NCBI GenBank assembly: GCA_002717655.1
Contig: PBAY01000051.1
Location: 124,001-188,000 of the forward strand
From: Phycisphaerae bacterium
Lineage (GTDB): Bacteria; Planctomycetota; Phycisphaerae; Phycisphaerales; SM1A02
DNA length: 64,000 nucleotides
Direction of reading: 5' to 3'
The translations under genes were made by a program, and so were the position numbers. The notes below the pieces were generated by a model that was not told where the DNA came from, made no database searches, and saw only the letters and a program-made list of their open reading frames with translations. Below are positions 8,156-17,486 of this stretch, in pieces (position 1 is the first letter of the stretch; each line of letters starts with the position of its first letter).

Positions 8156-10135
8156 ATGAACAAGCCGAAGATGAATCTTGATGATCTGATGCAGGAACTG
8201 GGTGTCGAAGCACCTCGGACCACGGATAACTCGACGGAAAATGAATCCATCAATGGTTTCACCGGCGAGATCCCTGCCATGTTCCGGCGTCGTGACCCTG
8301 AGTTGAGTCCAACTCCTCCTGACATGGCGGGTGAAGGTCTTGGGCAGTCGATCTCAAACACGCCCATGGATGATGTCGCTGATGAGACTCGAATCCGGCC
8401 TGACGATGCCGTTGAGGAATTCTGGCGACCAGATCCAATCGATGAACCCAGATCAGCCGATCTTGCAGACCGACTTGTCGCCGACGGTTCAATCGCACCC
8501 GACATCGTTGAAACCGCTCGGCGAGTGCTCTCACAATCGCCTGGTCGAGTTCTTGCAGAAGTACTGATGGAAATGGGAGCTGATCAGCAGGTCATCCAGC
8601 GCATAGTTGCCGAAGAGTCGAATCTGGCCTTCGAGGATGTCACCAGTGAAAACATCGATCACAGACTGTTTGATCGAATCGGCGCGGAATTCTGCCTCAA
8701 GAATCGCAGCCTGCCGCTGAGACAGGAATCAAATCGAGTCGTCGTGGGAACCACCCGACCGGATGATGTCTTTGTTCTGGATCATGTGAAATCAGTTCTT
8801 GGTGTCGCAGCGGTGAAACATGTCCTGATTACTCCTCAGGCTGTCGAATTGATCATCGAGGAACTTGGGGCAGGCGGGCATGAGGAATATGACGTCGAGG
8901 CCATTCTTGCAGATGTCGAGGATGATGATGTCGAGGTCATCGAGCAAGCAGAAGATGAGGAAGAAGAGGATGCACAGTCATCTCCAGTCGTTCGCTATGT
9001 CAATCATCTGATCCAGACTGCTGTCAAGGAAGGCGCTTCCGACATCCACATCGAACCTGCGGATAAGGCTGTGAAGATCCGCATGCGTGTGGATGGAATT
9101 CTCTATGAGATGATGAACCCGCCACGGAAGATGCTGGCCTCGATCACTTCGCGACTCAAGATCATGGCCCAGCTTGATATTGCTGAACGCCGCCTTCCTC
9201 AGGATGGACGCATACGCGTGACCGTCATGGGTCGACAACTTGATCTGCGTGTCTCGACCATTCCAACCCCTCATGGGGAAAAGACAGTGATGCGTGTACT
9301 GGACAATCGATCCATTCGTGTCGCGCTGAATGAACTGGGATTCGATCCCGTGACCCTGAAATCCTGGGAAAGCCAGATCTCGAGACCACACGGAGTGATT
9401 CTGGTCACCGGCCCCACCGGCTCAGGCAAGACCACGACACTCTATGCCTCGCTGCAGCAGATGGACACGACACGGCTGAATGTCTCAACCGTCGAGGATC
9501 CTGTTGAATACCAGCTTCAGGGGATTACCCAGATCCAGACTCATGAACGCATCGGGCTGACCTTCGCAGCATCACTCCGTGCGCTGCTCCGACAGGATCC
9601 TGACATCGTCATGGTGGGTGAGATCCGCGATCATGAAACAGCGACCATCGCCATCCAGGCCGCACTGACCGGGCATCTGGTTCTGTCCACACTGCATACG
9701 AATGATGCGCCATCCTCAATTACTAGACTCTTCAACATCGGCATCGAACCATTTCTGGTTTCCGGTGCGGTCAATGGTGTCCTTGCACAACGCCTTGTCA
9801 GGCGAATCTGTCCCGATTGCCGGGAGCAGATTGAAATCAGTGGACAAACCCGATCAATGATGGATCAATACGGCATCAGCTGCAATGAGCTGCATCATGG
9901 TGCTGGATGCGCCAATTGCAGAGCATCAGGTTATTCCGGTCGGCTCGGCATCTATGAAATGCTGGAGATGAGCGACTCACTTCGTGATTCAGTAGCAAGC
10001 AGCCCGTCCGTCACGGAATTCCGTCAACAGTGCCTCAAGGAAGGAATGCGATCACTTCGCGCCGATGCCTTGCACAAGATGGCTGATGGACACACCACGA
10101 TGCAGGAAGTACTACGGGTCACCGACGAAGGCTGA
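8156..10135 (+). CDS. gspE: GspE/PilB-family secretion/pilus assembly ATPase
   Basis: A 659-residue hexameric ATPase. The N-terminal 100 residues are acidic and unconserved; a GspE N-terminal (MshEN-type) domain follows. The catalytic domain has Walker A GPTGSGKTTTLYA near residue 420, the Asp box, Walker B RQDPDIVMVGEIRD, and the His box TGHLVLSTLHTNDA. The tetracysteine zinc motif CPDC...CANC is present, as in PilB and GspE but not PilT. It powers polymerisation of pilins or pseudopilins. It is the last gene of the pilM-N-O-P operon and converges on the DUF456 gene 10 bases away. Whether the machine is a type IV pilus or type II secretion system cannot be settled here. Confidence 0.95.
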   Translation: MNKPKMNLDDLMQELGVEAPRTTDNSTENESINGFTGEIPAMFRRRDPELSPTPPDMAGEGLGQSISNTPMDDVADETRIRPDDAVEEFWRPDPIDEPRSADLADRLVADGSIAPDIVETARRVLSQSPGRVLAEVLMEMGADQQVIQRIVAEESNLAFEDVTSENIDHRLFDRIGAEFCLKNRSLPLRQESNRVVVGTTRPDDVFVLDHVKSVLGVAAVKHVLITPQAVELIIEELGAGGHEEYDVEAILADVEDDDVEVIEQAEDEEEEDAQSSPVVRYVNHLIQTAVKEGASDIHIEPADKAVKIRMRVDGILYEMMNPPRKMLASITSRLKIMAQLDIAERRLPQDGRIRVTVMGRQLDLRVSTIPTPHGEKTVMRVLDNRSIRVALNELGFDPVTLKSWESQISRPHGVILVTGPTGSGKTTTLYASLQQMDTTRLNVSTVEDPVEYQLQGITQIQTHERIGLTFAASLRALLRQDPDIVMVGEIRDHETATIAIQAALTGHLVLSTLHTNDAPSSITRLFNIGIEPFLVSGAVNGVLAQRLVRRICPDCREQIEISGQTRSMMDQYGISCNELHHGAGCANCRASGYSGRLGIYEMLEMSDSLRDSVASSPSVTEFRQQCLKEGMRSLRADALHKMADGHTTMQEVLRVTDEG

Positions 10136-10145
10136 GCCGGGGGCA

Positions 10146-10694
10146 TCAATTGAGAATCAAGCCAGCGGAAATCACCGCCCAGATGACAATCGCACAGAGC
10201 ATCTTGATGGTGGTCCCCATGATTCGACCCAGAGACGCCCCCATCGCCGGCTTGACCGAATCGCCGACCGCCATCGGCTTCTGCCCCGAGGTCTCTCCAA
10301 GGACGGCACCGATGAACGTGCCCAGAACGGCACCGATCAAGGTACCGATCACAAGTATCGGGATCAGTACAGAGCCGGCGATCGCACCGACAATACCCCC
10401 GATGAAGGCGCCGATCATGCCACGTTTGGTTCCCCCGCCTGCCTTAGTGCCCGCTACTCCGGCAAATGATTCCGCAATTTCACCAGAGATGGCAAGAATC
10501 AGACCAATGCCCAGACTCCACCAACCGGCATTCGTATGCTCATCCGGGATCAAGACGTAGACATCAAGAAGTTGAGCGCCAAGGCCAAGAATCAGCATGA
10601 TCCAGGTACCAGGCAGTTGCATCACTACCAAAAGCAGACATCCCATCCCCATGATGATGAACATGACAATCAGAAGTATGTGCAACCAAGTCAT
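10146..10694 (-). CDS. DUF456 family membrane protein
   Basis: A 182-residue hydrophobic protein with four to five membrane helices. Small-residue motifs (GGTKRGMIGAFIGGIVGA, GTLIGAVLGTFIGAVLGE) make a glycine-zipper pattern characteristic of DUF456. The function of the family is not established. A clear ribosome site AAGGAG lies 7 bases before the ATG. It overlaps the stop of the upstream deiodinase-like gene by 4 bases (ATGA), so the two are co-translated. Confidence 0.85.
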   Translation of the reverse strand: MTWLHILLIVMFIIMGMGCLLLVVMQLPGTWIMLILGLGAQLLDVYVLIPDEHTNAGWWSLGIGLILAISGEIAESFAGVAGTKAGGGTKRGMIGAFIGGIVGAIAGSVLIPILVIGTLIGAVLGTFIGAVLGETSGQKPMAVGDSVKPAMGASLGRIMGTTIKMLCAIVIWAVISAGLILN

Positions 10695-11371
10695 TGTTCC
10701 GCTCCTTGGTTGTACACCATGATTTCACTCAACTTCTTTCTTTGAATGTTCGGGACAGTCGCCGAATCAGCTGGCCAACCAATGGGGATCAGCATGTAGG
10801 GGCGCTCATAATCAGGTCGATTAAGAATCGAGCCGAGGAACTGCATCGGGCTGGGCGTGTGCGTAAGCGTTGCCAGTCCGGCCTGTTGAGCCGCTGCCAG
10901 AAGAAATCCCACCGCAATGCCGACTGACTCATTCACGTAATACACACGATCCGATATCGCCTCTTCCCGATCATCCTTCATCACCTTGAAGACCACCACC
11001 AGCCATGGCGCTTCTTCAAGAAATGGCTTGTTTTGATCTGTTCCGATGATTTCAAGGTCCCGCAACCAATCCTCACTGGCTCTGGTGCCATAGAAGAGAC
11101 GCTCTTCTTCTTCAGCACCCTCCCGAATCTGACGTTTCAACTCAGGATCATCGACCACCACGAATCGCCACGGTTGTTTGTTCGCACCGCTGGGAGCCGT
11201 GCCGGCCGTAGCGACAATCGACTCGATCAAGGATCGATCGACCGCTGCAGAAGAAAACATTCGAATGGATCGACGCTTCTTCATGATCTCATGAAACTGA
11301 TCTGCAGCCTTATCGGGATCTTTCGGGGCCCATGGTTCGAAAGACAGGTTGGGTGATGAGTCCTGTGACAT
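10691..11371 (-). CDS. Nitroreductase-fold flavoprotein, iodotyrosine-deiodinase-like
   Basis: A 226-residue FMN enzyme of the nitroreductase fold. The FMN-phosphate motif RRSIR is at residues 33-37 and TAGTAPSGANKQPWRFVVV at 55-73. The C-terminal half has VNESVGIAVG and TLTHTPSPMQFL...LNRP, then IPIGWPADSATVP, all close to iodotyrosine deiodinase (IYD). The three IYD substrate-lid residues are conserved with exact spacing: Glu90, Tyr94 and Lys115 (human Glu157, Tyr161, Lys182). This favours reductive dehalogenation of halotyrosines over a generic nitroreductase. It lacks the membrane anchor of animal IYD. It is followed by the DUF456 gene in the same transcript. Confidence 0.82.
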   Translation of the reverse strand: MSQDSSPNLSFEPWAPKDPDKAADQFHEIMKKRRSIRMFSSAAVDRSLIESIVATAGTAPSGANKQPWRFVVVDDPELKRQIREGAEEEERLFYGTRASEDWLRDLEIIGTDQNKPFLEEAPWLVVVFKVMKDDREEAISDRVYYVNESVGIAVGFLLAAAQQAGLATLTHTPSPMQFLGSILNRPDYERPYMLIPIGWPADSATVPNIQRKKLSEIMVYNQGAEQ

Positions 11372-11446
11372 GGTTCTCAGGATACGGGCACTTCGCCTGC
11401 TATGCTCTTGCCGAGGCCCACGTAAGATCAGAAGGGAACTGCTCTG

Positions 11447-13381
11447 ATGATGTATTTCATGGACATCGCCCGAATTTCATTCGTATTGCTCTTCCTTTCC
11501 GGGACTTGTCTGGCGGACCGGACTGCCGATCAGTATCGAAAGGCTTTCGAAAGCATCGACGACGATTGGATGGATCAGATCAGCGACCATACTGAAGTCC
11601 TGACACACTCCCTTCGCCAGCCGCCATGTCTTGAAGTCTGGTTCGCCAAGGCTGGGTCACTCCTCGACAAGATTGCCGGACCTGCTGCAGCCGAGAACTG
11701 TGACTGGGAAGTGGACCTGTCAGAAGGACTCGAGGTCGAACTTCCTCATCTCGGTTCATTGCGAGATATCACACGTGTGATTCGTGCGGATGCTGAACGC
11801 AACATGATTCTGGGAAACAGTGACCTTGTCGCTGATCGAATCGAGATGCTCTACCGCATCTCTGCACATGTAGGACCACCAACACTCATCAGCAGCCTTC
11901 TTGCTTCAGCCATCCTCATGGAAGCAAACGTGCTGCTCGATGATGCCATCTCAAAGGGAATGATCCAGCCGGCTCACGCACAACAGATCCTTCGTTCAAT
12001 GAAAGGGCTGGATCCTGAAGATCCCCTCGGAATGACCGCGGGGCTCGAATCAGAACAGATGTTCGCGATGATCGTCATCGATGACTTCTATGAGGAAATT
12101 GGATCAGATGGACCAATCGTAGAGGAAGCGGATCGTGAGGCCATGGTACGAACCGCAACTGAGATGCATCTTCCTCCTGGAGATTACGAATGGCTGTTCG
12201 CCGGCAAAGCTGCGGTCAAATCGCTATTCGAAAGGTATTACACCGAACTTCTGACTATCTGGAAGAACCGTTCGACGAATGATGTTGAAGCCGAGTCGCT
12301 GAAACTGGAACAGCGAGTGATGGCTGGAGAGTTCTCCCAACTGGCCATGTTACTGGCCGTCAATCTGAGCAAAGCCATGCAGAGAGTGATGGAAGTCGAA
12401 GAACAGATTCAGGAACTACTCCCTCGACTCCAGATGCTTTCCGACGGGCAGACAACAGCCGGAGTCCCTGAAAATGCTGCATCGATCTACGCAAGAGCCA
12501 TTGAACTCGCACAGAGCAGTAAAGATGACTGGAGACGGAACGCCATCGTTCGGGATCAGGTCATCAATGAACTTTATCTTGCTCAACTTGCGAAGACCTG
12601 TTCCTTCCCTGAGCCGGAGGATGTGCCAAGGGCGATTGACGAAGACAAACTTCTGTGGACCGCCCCAGTAATTCCATGGTGGCTTCCATCGATGGATCAA
12701 TTCATCACCGAGTTCGTCTCGATTTCGGATCAAGAGAGAGAATCAGACCGACTCGAAAACGCTCTTGCCAATCTGATCTCAGCCATCAACATCATCCAAC
12801 ATCTGATCCAGTGTTCAAATCTGTCTGCTGCTGTTGTCGCCGCCAATCGGATCTCCTTGATACTTGACCGGATCAGGTCGATGGAGCAAGCCGGACTGTC
12901 TCCTGATGATGCAGCCCGCCTCCTGGCAGCACTTCAAGACATCCCGACCGCGGACCCCTTTGGCATCCAGGCCGCTTCAAGACGATCGTTCCAGAGACTT
13001 GACCATCACCTTGCGGATCTTGCAGCACGGGATCTACTGCCATCGCATGAACTCAAGTCTAACCCGGAACATCTGCTCTATCTGACCGCATGGTTGCGTG
13101 ACCTGCCAGCAGCAACTTCGCTTGACGAGACCTACTTTGGTGTTGAATGCGACTGGCCTGATGGTGAATCCGCGATGGCCTGTCCGCCATTCAATCAGGG
13201 CGCCATTGATGCCGCTGCAACCGATGGCACCCAGGCTACCGAGGCATGGACCTTCAAGGTGAACATGCCGATTGAATCGGCAAGCGACATCTGTTCAACC
13301 AATCCTCAACAACTCGTTGATGAGGCGAGGAAGCAGTTGATTGAAATGCGCCGATCACTCCGCCAGCTGGCGAGCGGATGA
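11447..13381 (+). CDS. Secreted protein of unknown function
   Basis: A 644-residue protein with a signal peptide (residues 1-23; hydrophobic core ISFVLLFLSGTCLA, cleavage likely after CLA). The rest is acidic, largely helical by eye, with no membrane segment and scattered cysteines (near residues 61, 84 and in the last 100). I recognise no domain. GAAGGGA lies about 10 bases before the first of two adjacent ATG codons. It is transcribed divergently from the deiodinase-like gene and converges on lepB 4 bases away. A periplasmic role is inferred only from the signal peptide. Confidence 0.75.
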   Translation: MMYFMDIARISFVLLFLSGTCLADRTADQYRKAFESIDDDWMDQISDHTEVLTHSLRQPPCLEVWFAKAGSLLDKIAGPAAAENCDWEVDLSEGLEVELPHLGSLRDITRVIRADAERNMILGNSDLVADRIEMLYRISAHVGPPTLISSLLASAILMEANVLLDDAISKGMIQPAHAQQILRSMKGLDPEDPLGMTAGLESEQMFAMIVIDDFYEEIGSDGPIVEEADREAMVRTATEMHLPPGDYEWLFAGKAAVKSLFERYYTELLTIWKNRSTNDVEAESLKLEQRVMAGEFSQLAMLLAVNLSKAMQRVMEVEEQIQELLPRLQMLSDGQTTAGVPENAASIYARAIELAQSSKDDWRRNAIVRDQVINELYLAQLAKTCSFPEPEDVPRAIDEDKLLWTAPVIPWWLPSMDQFITEFVSISDQERESDRLENALANLISAINIIQHLIQCSNLSAAVVAANRISLILDRIRSMEQAGLSPDDAARLLAALQDIPTADPFGIQAASRRSFQRLDHHLADLAARDLLPSHELKSNPEHLLYLTAWLRDLPAATSLDETYFGVECDWPDGESAMACPPFNQGAIDAAATDGTQATEAWTFKVNMPIESASDICSTNPQQLVDEARKQLIEMRRSLRQLASG

Positions 13382-13385
13382 GTGT

Positions 13386-14978
13386 CTATCGGATGAATCG
13401 AATACGGCCGAAATCAGGGATCAAGCCAGAGCCCCCGTCAGTCACGGAATAGGGCGCTGGATAGTAGACCATCCAGGCTTTCCCGATCATCAGATCCCCG
13501 GGAACGATGAATGGAGTGTCATCCAATTGTTCCGCAACCAGAGGATGGGGTGCGCCCCAGAGCCTGCTGTCCAGAGATCGGCCCGAGTTGTCACCCAGTA
13601 CGAAGTACTGATCTTCCCCCAGTGTGACGATTGAATCCGGATGAGTAGCAGCAGCGGGACGGTTGATCCTCACCTTGTCACGATGTTCGTCAGCCGGCTC
13701 ATTCCAGTTGCGCGAGAATTTCTGAAGGATGCTCGGTCGATAGTAAAGATCCCGATCCATCGCGATTCTGTTGATGGAGAAAGGTGATGCTTCGAATGAC
13801 CACCAGATCCTCGGAGGTGTTGGATACCGGTGTGCCAGCGCTGACGCTGCAACACCTCTGCCTCGCTGGGAGGTATCCACCATGGAATACTCCAATCGCT
13901 GCTGTGGCGTCCAGTCATACTCAAGCGAAGCGACAAGCTGGTCATTGACTCGCAGTTCCATGGCCTGATCGACATGAATGCACTCCATGATGATTGGAAT
14001 GCCAGCTTTCATCGGCGGCATCTCGCCGCTGATTTGTGAAACCTGCAGTGGATCGGATTCAGGCCACATGGAAACAGTCGCCATCGAGCCATTGAGCTCG
14101 AACTTGAAGAGATGCTGCCGTGTTGCAATATTCAATGCTGCATCCAAGCTCGACTCATCTGGAATGATGGTTGCCGTAATACGCAGGTCGCTCACCTTGT
14201 ACAGGCCGCGAACCGGCGAAAGCATGTTGTAGGCCGTCCAGTCATCAGGTGCTGGATTGGCTCGATCCCAATCCAAAGTCGTTGGCTCAGAGGTATCACA
14301 ACGGAATCCTCCACGGCCTTCACGAGACCAGGCGGATTCAGGCGATCCAATCCAAGGCGAGCCTTTCCAGGAACGCACCAGCTTGTCGGGTTCAACCGGC
14401 TCTGCATGGGTGTCATGAACACGCTGCCAGACACCACTCTGGACATGAGCCGGCTTGCGTGCGACGTGGTAACGATCCTCATCCTCTTTCTGGACAAACA
14501 CATCGCCATCAGCAATCCAGATCGACTCCCCGGGCTTTCCCACGAGTCGCTTGATGTAGTTGGCGGATTCACCGTATGGAATCGTGGGGTTCTTGAAGAC
14601 CACGACATCAAATCGATCCGGCTTCAGGAAGGGATACAAGGTCTTGGTGACGATGATGCGGTCACCCATGCGCGTTCTGAATCGAGACTGATCCGTGATC
14701 CCGTGATCACGTGAGATCTGCCAGTCTCGAAGCCGAGTGGCATCGATCCGTGAATCACCTACGCCAACAGGAGTTGCTGTTCCGGTCTGACTGGATTCAA
14801 CCAACCAATGCTGGCCAAGTAGCGTTGGCGCCATTGAACCGGTGGGAATGACAAAGCTTTCAACCACGAAGCCACGGAAGATCAAGGCAAAAGTGAAGGC
14901 GACCAGCAAGGATTGAAATGTATCAATCACCTTCACTGCAGTAGTTTGATTTTGTTCCTGCTTGCTTGCGATACTCAT
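13386..14978 (-). CDS. lepB: Signal peptidase I with large inserted domain
   Basis: A 530-residue type I signal peptidase. A membrane anchor lies at about residues 20-37. Box B IPTGSMAPTL carries the catalytic Ser48; box D YIKRLVGKPGE carries the general base Lys143; box E GDNSGRSLDSR lies near 462-472. The distance between box D and box E is about 320 residues, against roughly 130 in E. coli LepB. An inserted region (about 185-430) containing FKFELNGS and FEASPFSINR resembles a lectin-like beta-sandwich. ATG 14978 is chosen; a TTG four codons earlier is possible, and neither has a good ribosome site. It removes signal peptides of exported proteins such as those in this window. Confidence 0.93.
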   Translation of the reverse strand: MSIASKQEQNQTTAVKVIDTFQSLLVAFTFALIFRGFVVESFVIPTGSMAPTLLGQHWLVESSQTGTATPVGVGDSRIDATRLRDWQISRDHGITDQSRFRTRMGDRIIVTKTLYPFLKPDRFDVVVFKNPTIPYGESANYIKRLVGKPGESIWIADGDVFVQKEDEDRYHVARKPAHVQSGVWQRVHDTHAEPVEPDKLVRSWKGSPWIGSPESAWSREGRGGFRCDTSEPTTLDWDRANPAPDDWTAYNMLSPVRGLYKVSDLRITATIIPDESSLDAALNIATRQHLFKFELNGSMATVSMWPESDPLQVSQISGEMPPMKAGIPIIMECIHVDQAMELRVNDQLVASLEYDWTPQQRLEYSMVDTSQRGRGVAASALAHRYPTPPRIWWSFEASPFSINRIAMDRDLYYRPSILQKFSRNWNEPADEHRDKVRINRPAAATHPDSIVTLGEDQYFVLGDNSGRSLDSRLWGAPHPLVAEQLDDTPFIVPGDLMIGKAWMVYYPAPYSVTDGGSGLIPDFGRIRFIR

Positions 14979-15050
14979 CACCTTGATCAACAGAGCCTGT
15001 GCCGCCCTGTAAATATACCCCTGTCGAGCAGGGAAGGTCTCAACTGACGA

Positions 15051-16409
15051 TCAAGAGCTGGATTCGCCTCCGGAAGACTCAGGCGAACCGCCCCCGCCTC
15101 CACGACGGCGACGGCGACGGCGACGCTTCTTCTTGGCCTTGCCCTGACCATCTGAAGCAGAGGCCTCACCTGAAGAGCCACCTTCGCTGGAAACCTGCGG
15201 TTGATTCACCTGCGAATCTCCAGAACTGCTTTTCTTCTTGCGACGACGGCGACGACGTTTCTTCTTACCAGCCTGATCGGCCTGGTCATCGGAGTCTGAT
15301 GAACTGGGCGATCCACCCTTGCCCTTGCCCTGACCCTTGCTCTTCTTCTTCTTCGCAGCCCTTGACCTGGCAACGGATTCATCGAGAAGACGCTGCGCGG
15401 CTTCTTCCTTCGCTCGGGCTTTTGCTTCGATTTCAGCTGGGCTGGGACAGGTGTCTGGATCCATCAACTCTTCAAGAGGAATGGCGATCTGCTCATTATT
15501 GTGTTCAAGCTTGACGAGAACCAACTGCGTCAGGATCTTGCTGTCGATCACGATTCCAGGGCCCAATTCGGTCCCAACGCGGGTCTTTCGATGAGGGAGA
15601 TTGGCTTTCAATTCCTTGTAGGTCTGATCTTCATAACGAAGACAGCACATCAGCCGACCACATCGACCTGAAATCTTCAATGGATCCAGCGTCGCCTTCT
15701 GTACCTTGGCCGACCTCATGGACACCGGCTTGAGGACCTTCAGGAAATTCTTGCAACAGCAGTGCTGGCCACATCGCTCGTAATCCGCGACCAGCCGGGC
15801 TTCATCACGAGCCCCGACCTGCCGCATCTCGATTCGAGACCGAAACTCCGCGGCAAGATCCCGCACCAGTTCACGAAAATCAATCCGATCTTCAGACATG
15901 TAATAGAAGGTGAGAACTTCACCGCCGAGAATCGGATCGGCGGCAACCATCTTCATGTCGAGGTTGTAGAACTTGACCAGCTCTCGAGCCTTGACCAGCA
16001 TCTGATCCTTGCCCGCATCGATCTCCGCCTGATTGGCAAGATCCTCAGCAGTCGCAAGACGAGTGATCTTGCCCCGGGTAAAGAATGGAAACTCCTTCCC
16101 TCCGGAGTTGTCGATGTAGTCAAGCATTTCCTGTCGAGTGACCGACTTGCCACAGCCTGCATTCGTGCAGGTTGTGGTCAGCATCTCCGCGAGTTCCATG
16201 CCTCGATGGGTTCTGACGACAAGCTTGCTTCCGCAACCAGGTTTGATCCCCGAATTCTGGGGGTACTCACCCACCATGCCCATCACGCCAAAGCGCACCA
16301 CGATGGTCTTGGGAGGCTCGAGGGCGGCATACTGCTCTTCCAACGTCATGGCATCACGACGAGATGGATCTGAATCCTGTTCAAATACAGGCAGTGGAAG
16401 AATTGACAT
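15051..16409 (-). CDS. ricT: PSP1-domain protein RicT (YaaT family) with basic tail
   Basis: A 452-residue protein. Residues 35-270 are a PSP1/YaaT domain: TTTCTNAGCGKSVTR, FYYMSEDRIDFRELVRDLA, RCGQHCCCKNFLK and SGRCGRLMCCLRYED carry the cysteines that bind an Fe-S cluster with RicF and RicA in Bacillus. In that organism the complex acts with RNase Y in mRNA maturation. The C-terminal 130 residues are low complexity, with two runs of Lys/Arg (KKKRRRRRRKKK and KKKRRRRRRRR) separated by Ser/Gly-rich acidic stretches, suggesting RNA or ribosome binding. ATG 16409 has no clear ribosome site; Met21 is an alternative. It lies upstream of lepB on the same strand. Confidence 0.88.
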   Translation of the reverse strand: MSILPLPVFEQDSDPSRRDAMTLEEQYAALEPPKTIVVRFGVMGMVGEYPQNSGIKPGCGSKLVVRTHRGMELAEMLTTTCTNAGCGKSVTRQEMLDYIDNSGGKEFPFFTRGKITRLATAEDLANQAEIDAGKDQMLVKARELVKFYNLDMKMVAADPILGGEVLTFYYMSEDRIDFRELVRDLAAEFRSRIEMRQVGARDEARLVADYERCGQHCCCKNFLKVLKPVSMRSAKVQKATLDPLKISGRCGRLMCCLRYEDQTYKELKANLPHRKTRVGTELGPGIVIDSKILTQLVLVKLEHNNEQIAIPLEELMDPDTCPSPAEIEAKARAKEEAAQRLLDESVARSRAAKKKKSKGQGKGKGGSPSSSDSDDQADQAGKKKRRRRRRKKKSSSGDSQVNQPQVSSEGGSSGEASASDGQGKAKKKRRRRRRRRGGGGGSPESSGGESSS

Positions 16410-16788
16410 GGGTCATCCGAAAGGCGTCATTCAACGCAGGGTGCCACTCGCTCGCCCTGAACCAGTGCTGGTGAGTCGTCATCCTGCATTGAACTGTCTC
16501 CAGGAGGGTTTTCAGAGACCATCGCCTGCCTGGCCAGATGATGGCTGTGACGCAAATCGGAAGCTCAAGTGTACCAGTTCAGCGGTCAAGCACTAAGCCG
16601 AAAACCATGACCAGAGATCTCCCTGAGGTTGCCCAGAAGCCCTTCCAAGGGTCCTCGAATCTGATGACTCCCACACTTGACTCCAGGATCTGAAAGTCCC
16701 TCTGTCGCCTCGTCGCCGGCCAGAGCGTGCCCCTGTACCTGGCTGATGATCCCCTGCCCGCCTCCCTGAGGCCGCTAGACTGGCCGCC
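16410..16788. other. 379-bp divergent intergenic region
   Basis: This lies between ricT (leftward) and the HD-domain gene (rightward). The only frame across it is a 62-codon one opposite the ricT start, without a ribosome site or recognisable product. I see no convincing promoter box, hairpin terminator or RNA gene. It presumably holds both promoters. Confidence 0.5.
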
Positions 16789-17343
16789 ATGGATATCGAA
16801 ACTGCACGAAGTTTGATGCATGAATGGGTTGAGAGCGAGGCCCTGAGGCACCATATGGAATGCGTCGCCGCCTGCATGAAAGCAGCAGCGATTGCAGTGG
16901 AACCAGATCAAGTTGATCGATGGGTTGTCTGCGGTCTTCTTCATGATTTCGACTATGAGCGACATCCCACCGAAGAGGAACATCCATTCGTCGGTCTGGC
17001 CTATCTGAAGGAACGTGGTGATGTGGATGATGAAATCCTGAATGCCATTCTGGGACATGCCACCTATTCCGGAACACCTCGGGATACCCCCATGGCTCGT
17101 CATCTCTTCGCAGTCGATGAACTGGCTGGTTTCATCGTCGCCTGTTGCAAAGTTCGTCCTGGCGGAATATCCGATCTGGCCCCCAAGAGTGTCAAGAAGA
17201 AGCTCAAGACGGCTAATTTCGCGGCCGCAGTGAATCGTGATGACATTGCACTCGGGACAGAGGAACTGGGATGCGACCTCACGGAACACATCCAGTTCTG
17301 CATCGATGCGCTTCGTGCCGATCAGGAACGCCTCTCGCTCTGA
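16789..17343 (+). CDS. HD-domain phosphohydrolase
   Basis: A 184-residue single HD domain. The metal ligands are visible as H (RHHMECVAAC), the paired HD in GLLHDFDYERHP, and a downstream H and D in ILGHATYSG and AVDELAGF. This is the compact HDIG-type arrangement of small nucleotide or phosphoester hydrolases, with no fused domain. The substrate cannot be predicted. It stands alone between ricT and the secreted metalloprotease. No ribosome site is evident before the ATG. Confidence 0.82.
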   Translation: MDIETARSLMHEWVESEALRHHMECVAACMKAAAIAVEPDQVDRWVVCGLLHDFDYERHPTEEEHPFVGLAYLKERGDVDDEILNAILGHATYSGTPRDTPMARHLFAVDELAGFIVACCKVRPGGISDLAPKSVKKKLKTANFAAAVNRDDIALGTEELGCDLTEHIQFCIDALRADQERLSL

Positions 17344-17370
17344 TTCAATCAAAGACCCCCCCTGTTTGCA

Positions 17371-17389
17371 TGAATCTCGAAGAGATTCA
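17371..17389. repeat. 8-bp inverted repeat after the HD gene
   Basis: TGAATCTC and GAGATTCA are separated by three bases (GAA), forming a compact hairpin 28 bases downstream of the HD-domain stop. No T-run follows on either strand, so it is not a typical intrinsic terminator; it could be a transcript 3'-end or a protein site upstream of the metalloprotease. Confidence 0.5.
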
Positions 17390-17486
17390 ACTCTCACCCG
17401 TGATTCCGGGTTCATCCTTGTCTGGTGCTCCGGCATCTGCTTCAATGGACTGTCCCTCTGAAACTGCCTGATCTGGAGTCCCCAGC

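Noticed and set aside
16579-17445. 288-codon frame opposite the HD-domain gene
   Set aside because: The HD metal motifs are on the plus strand; the opposite frame has no family features.
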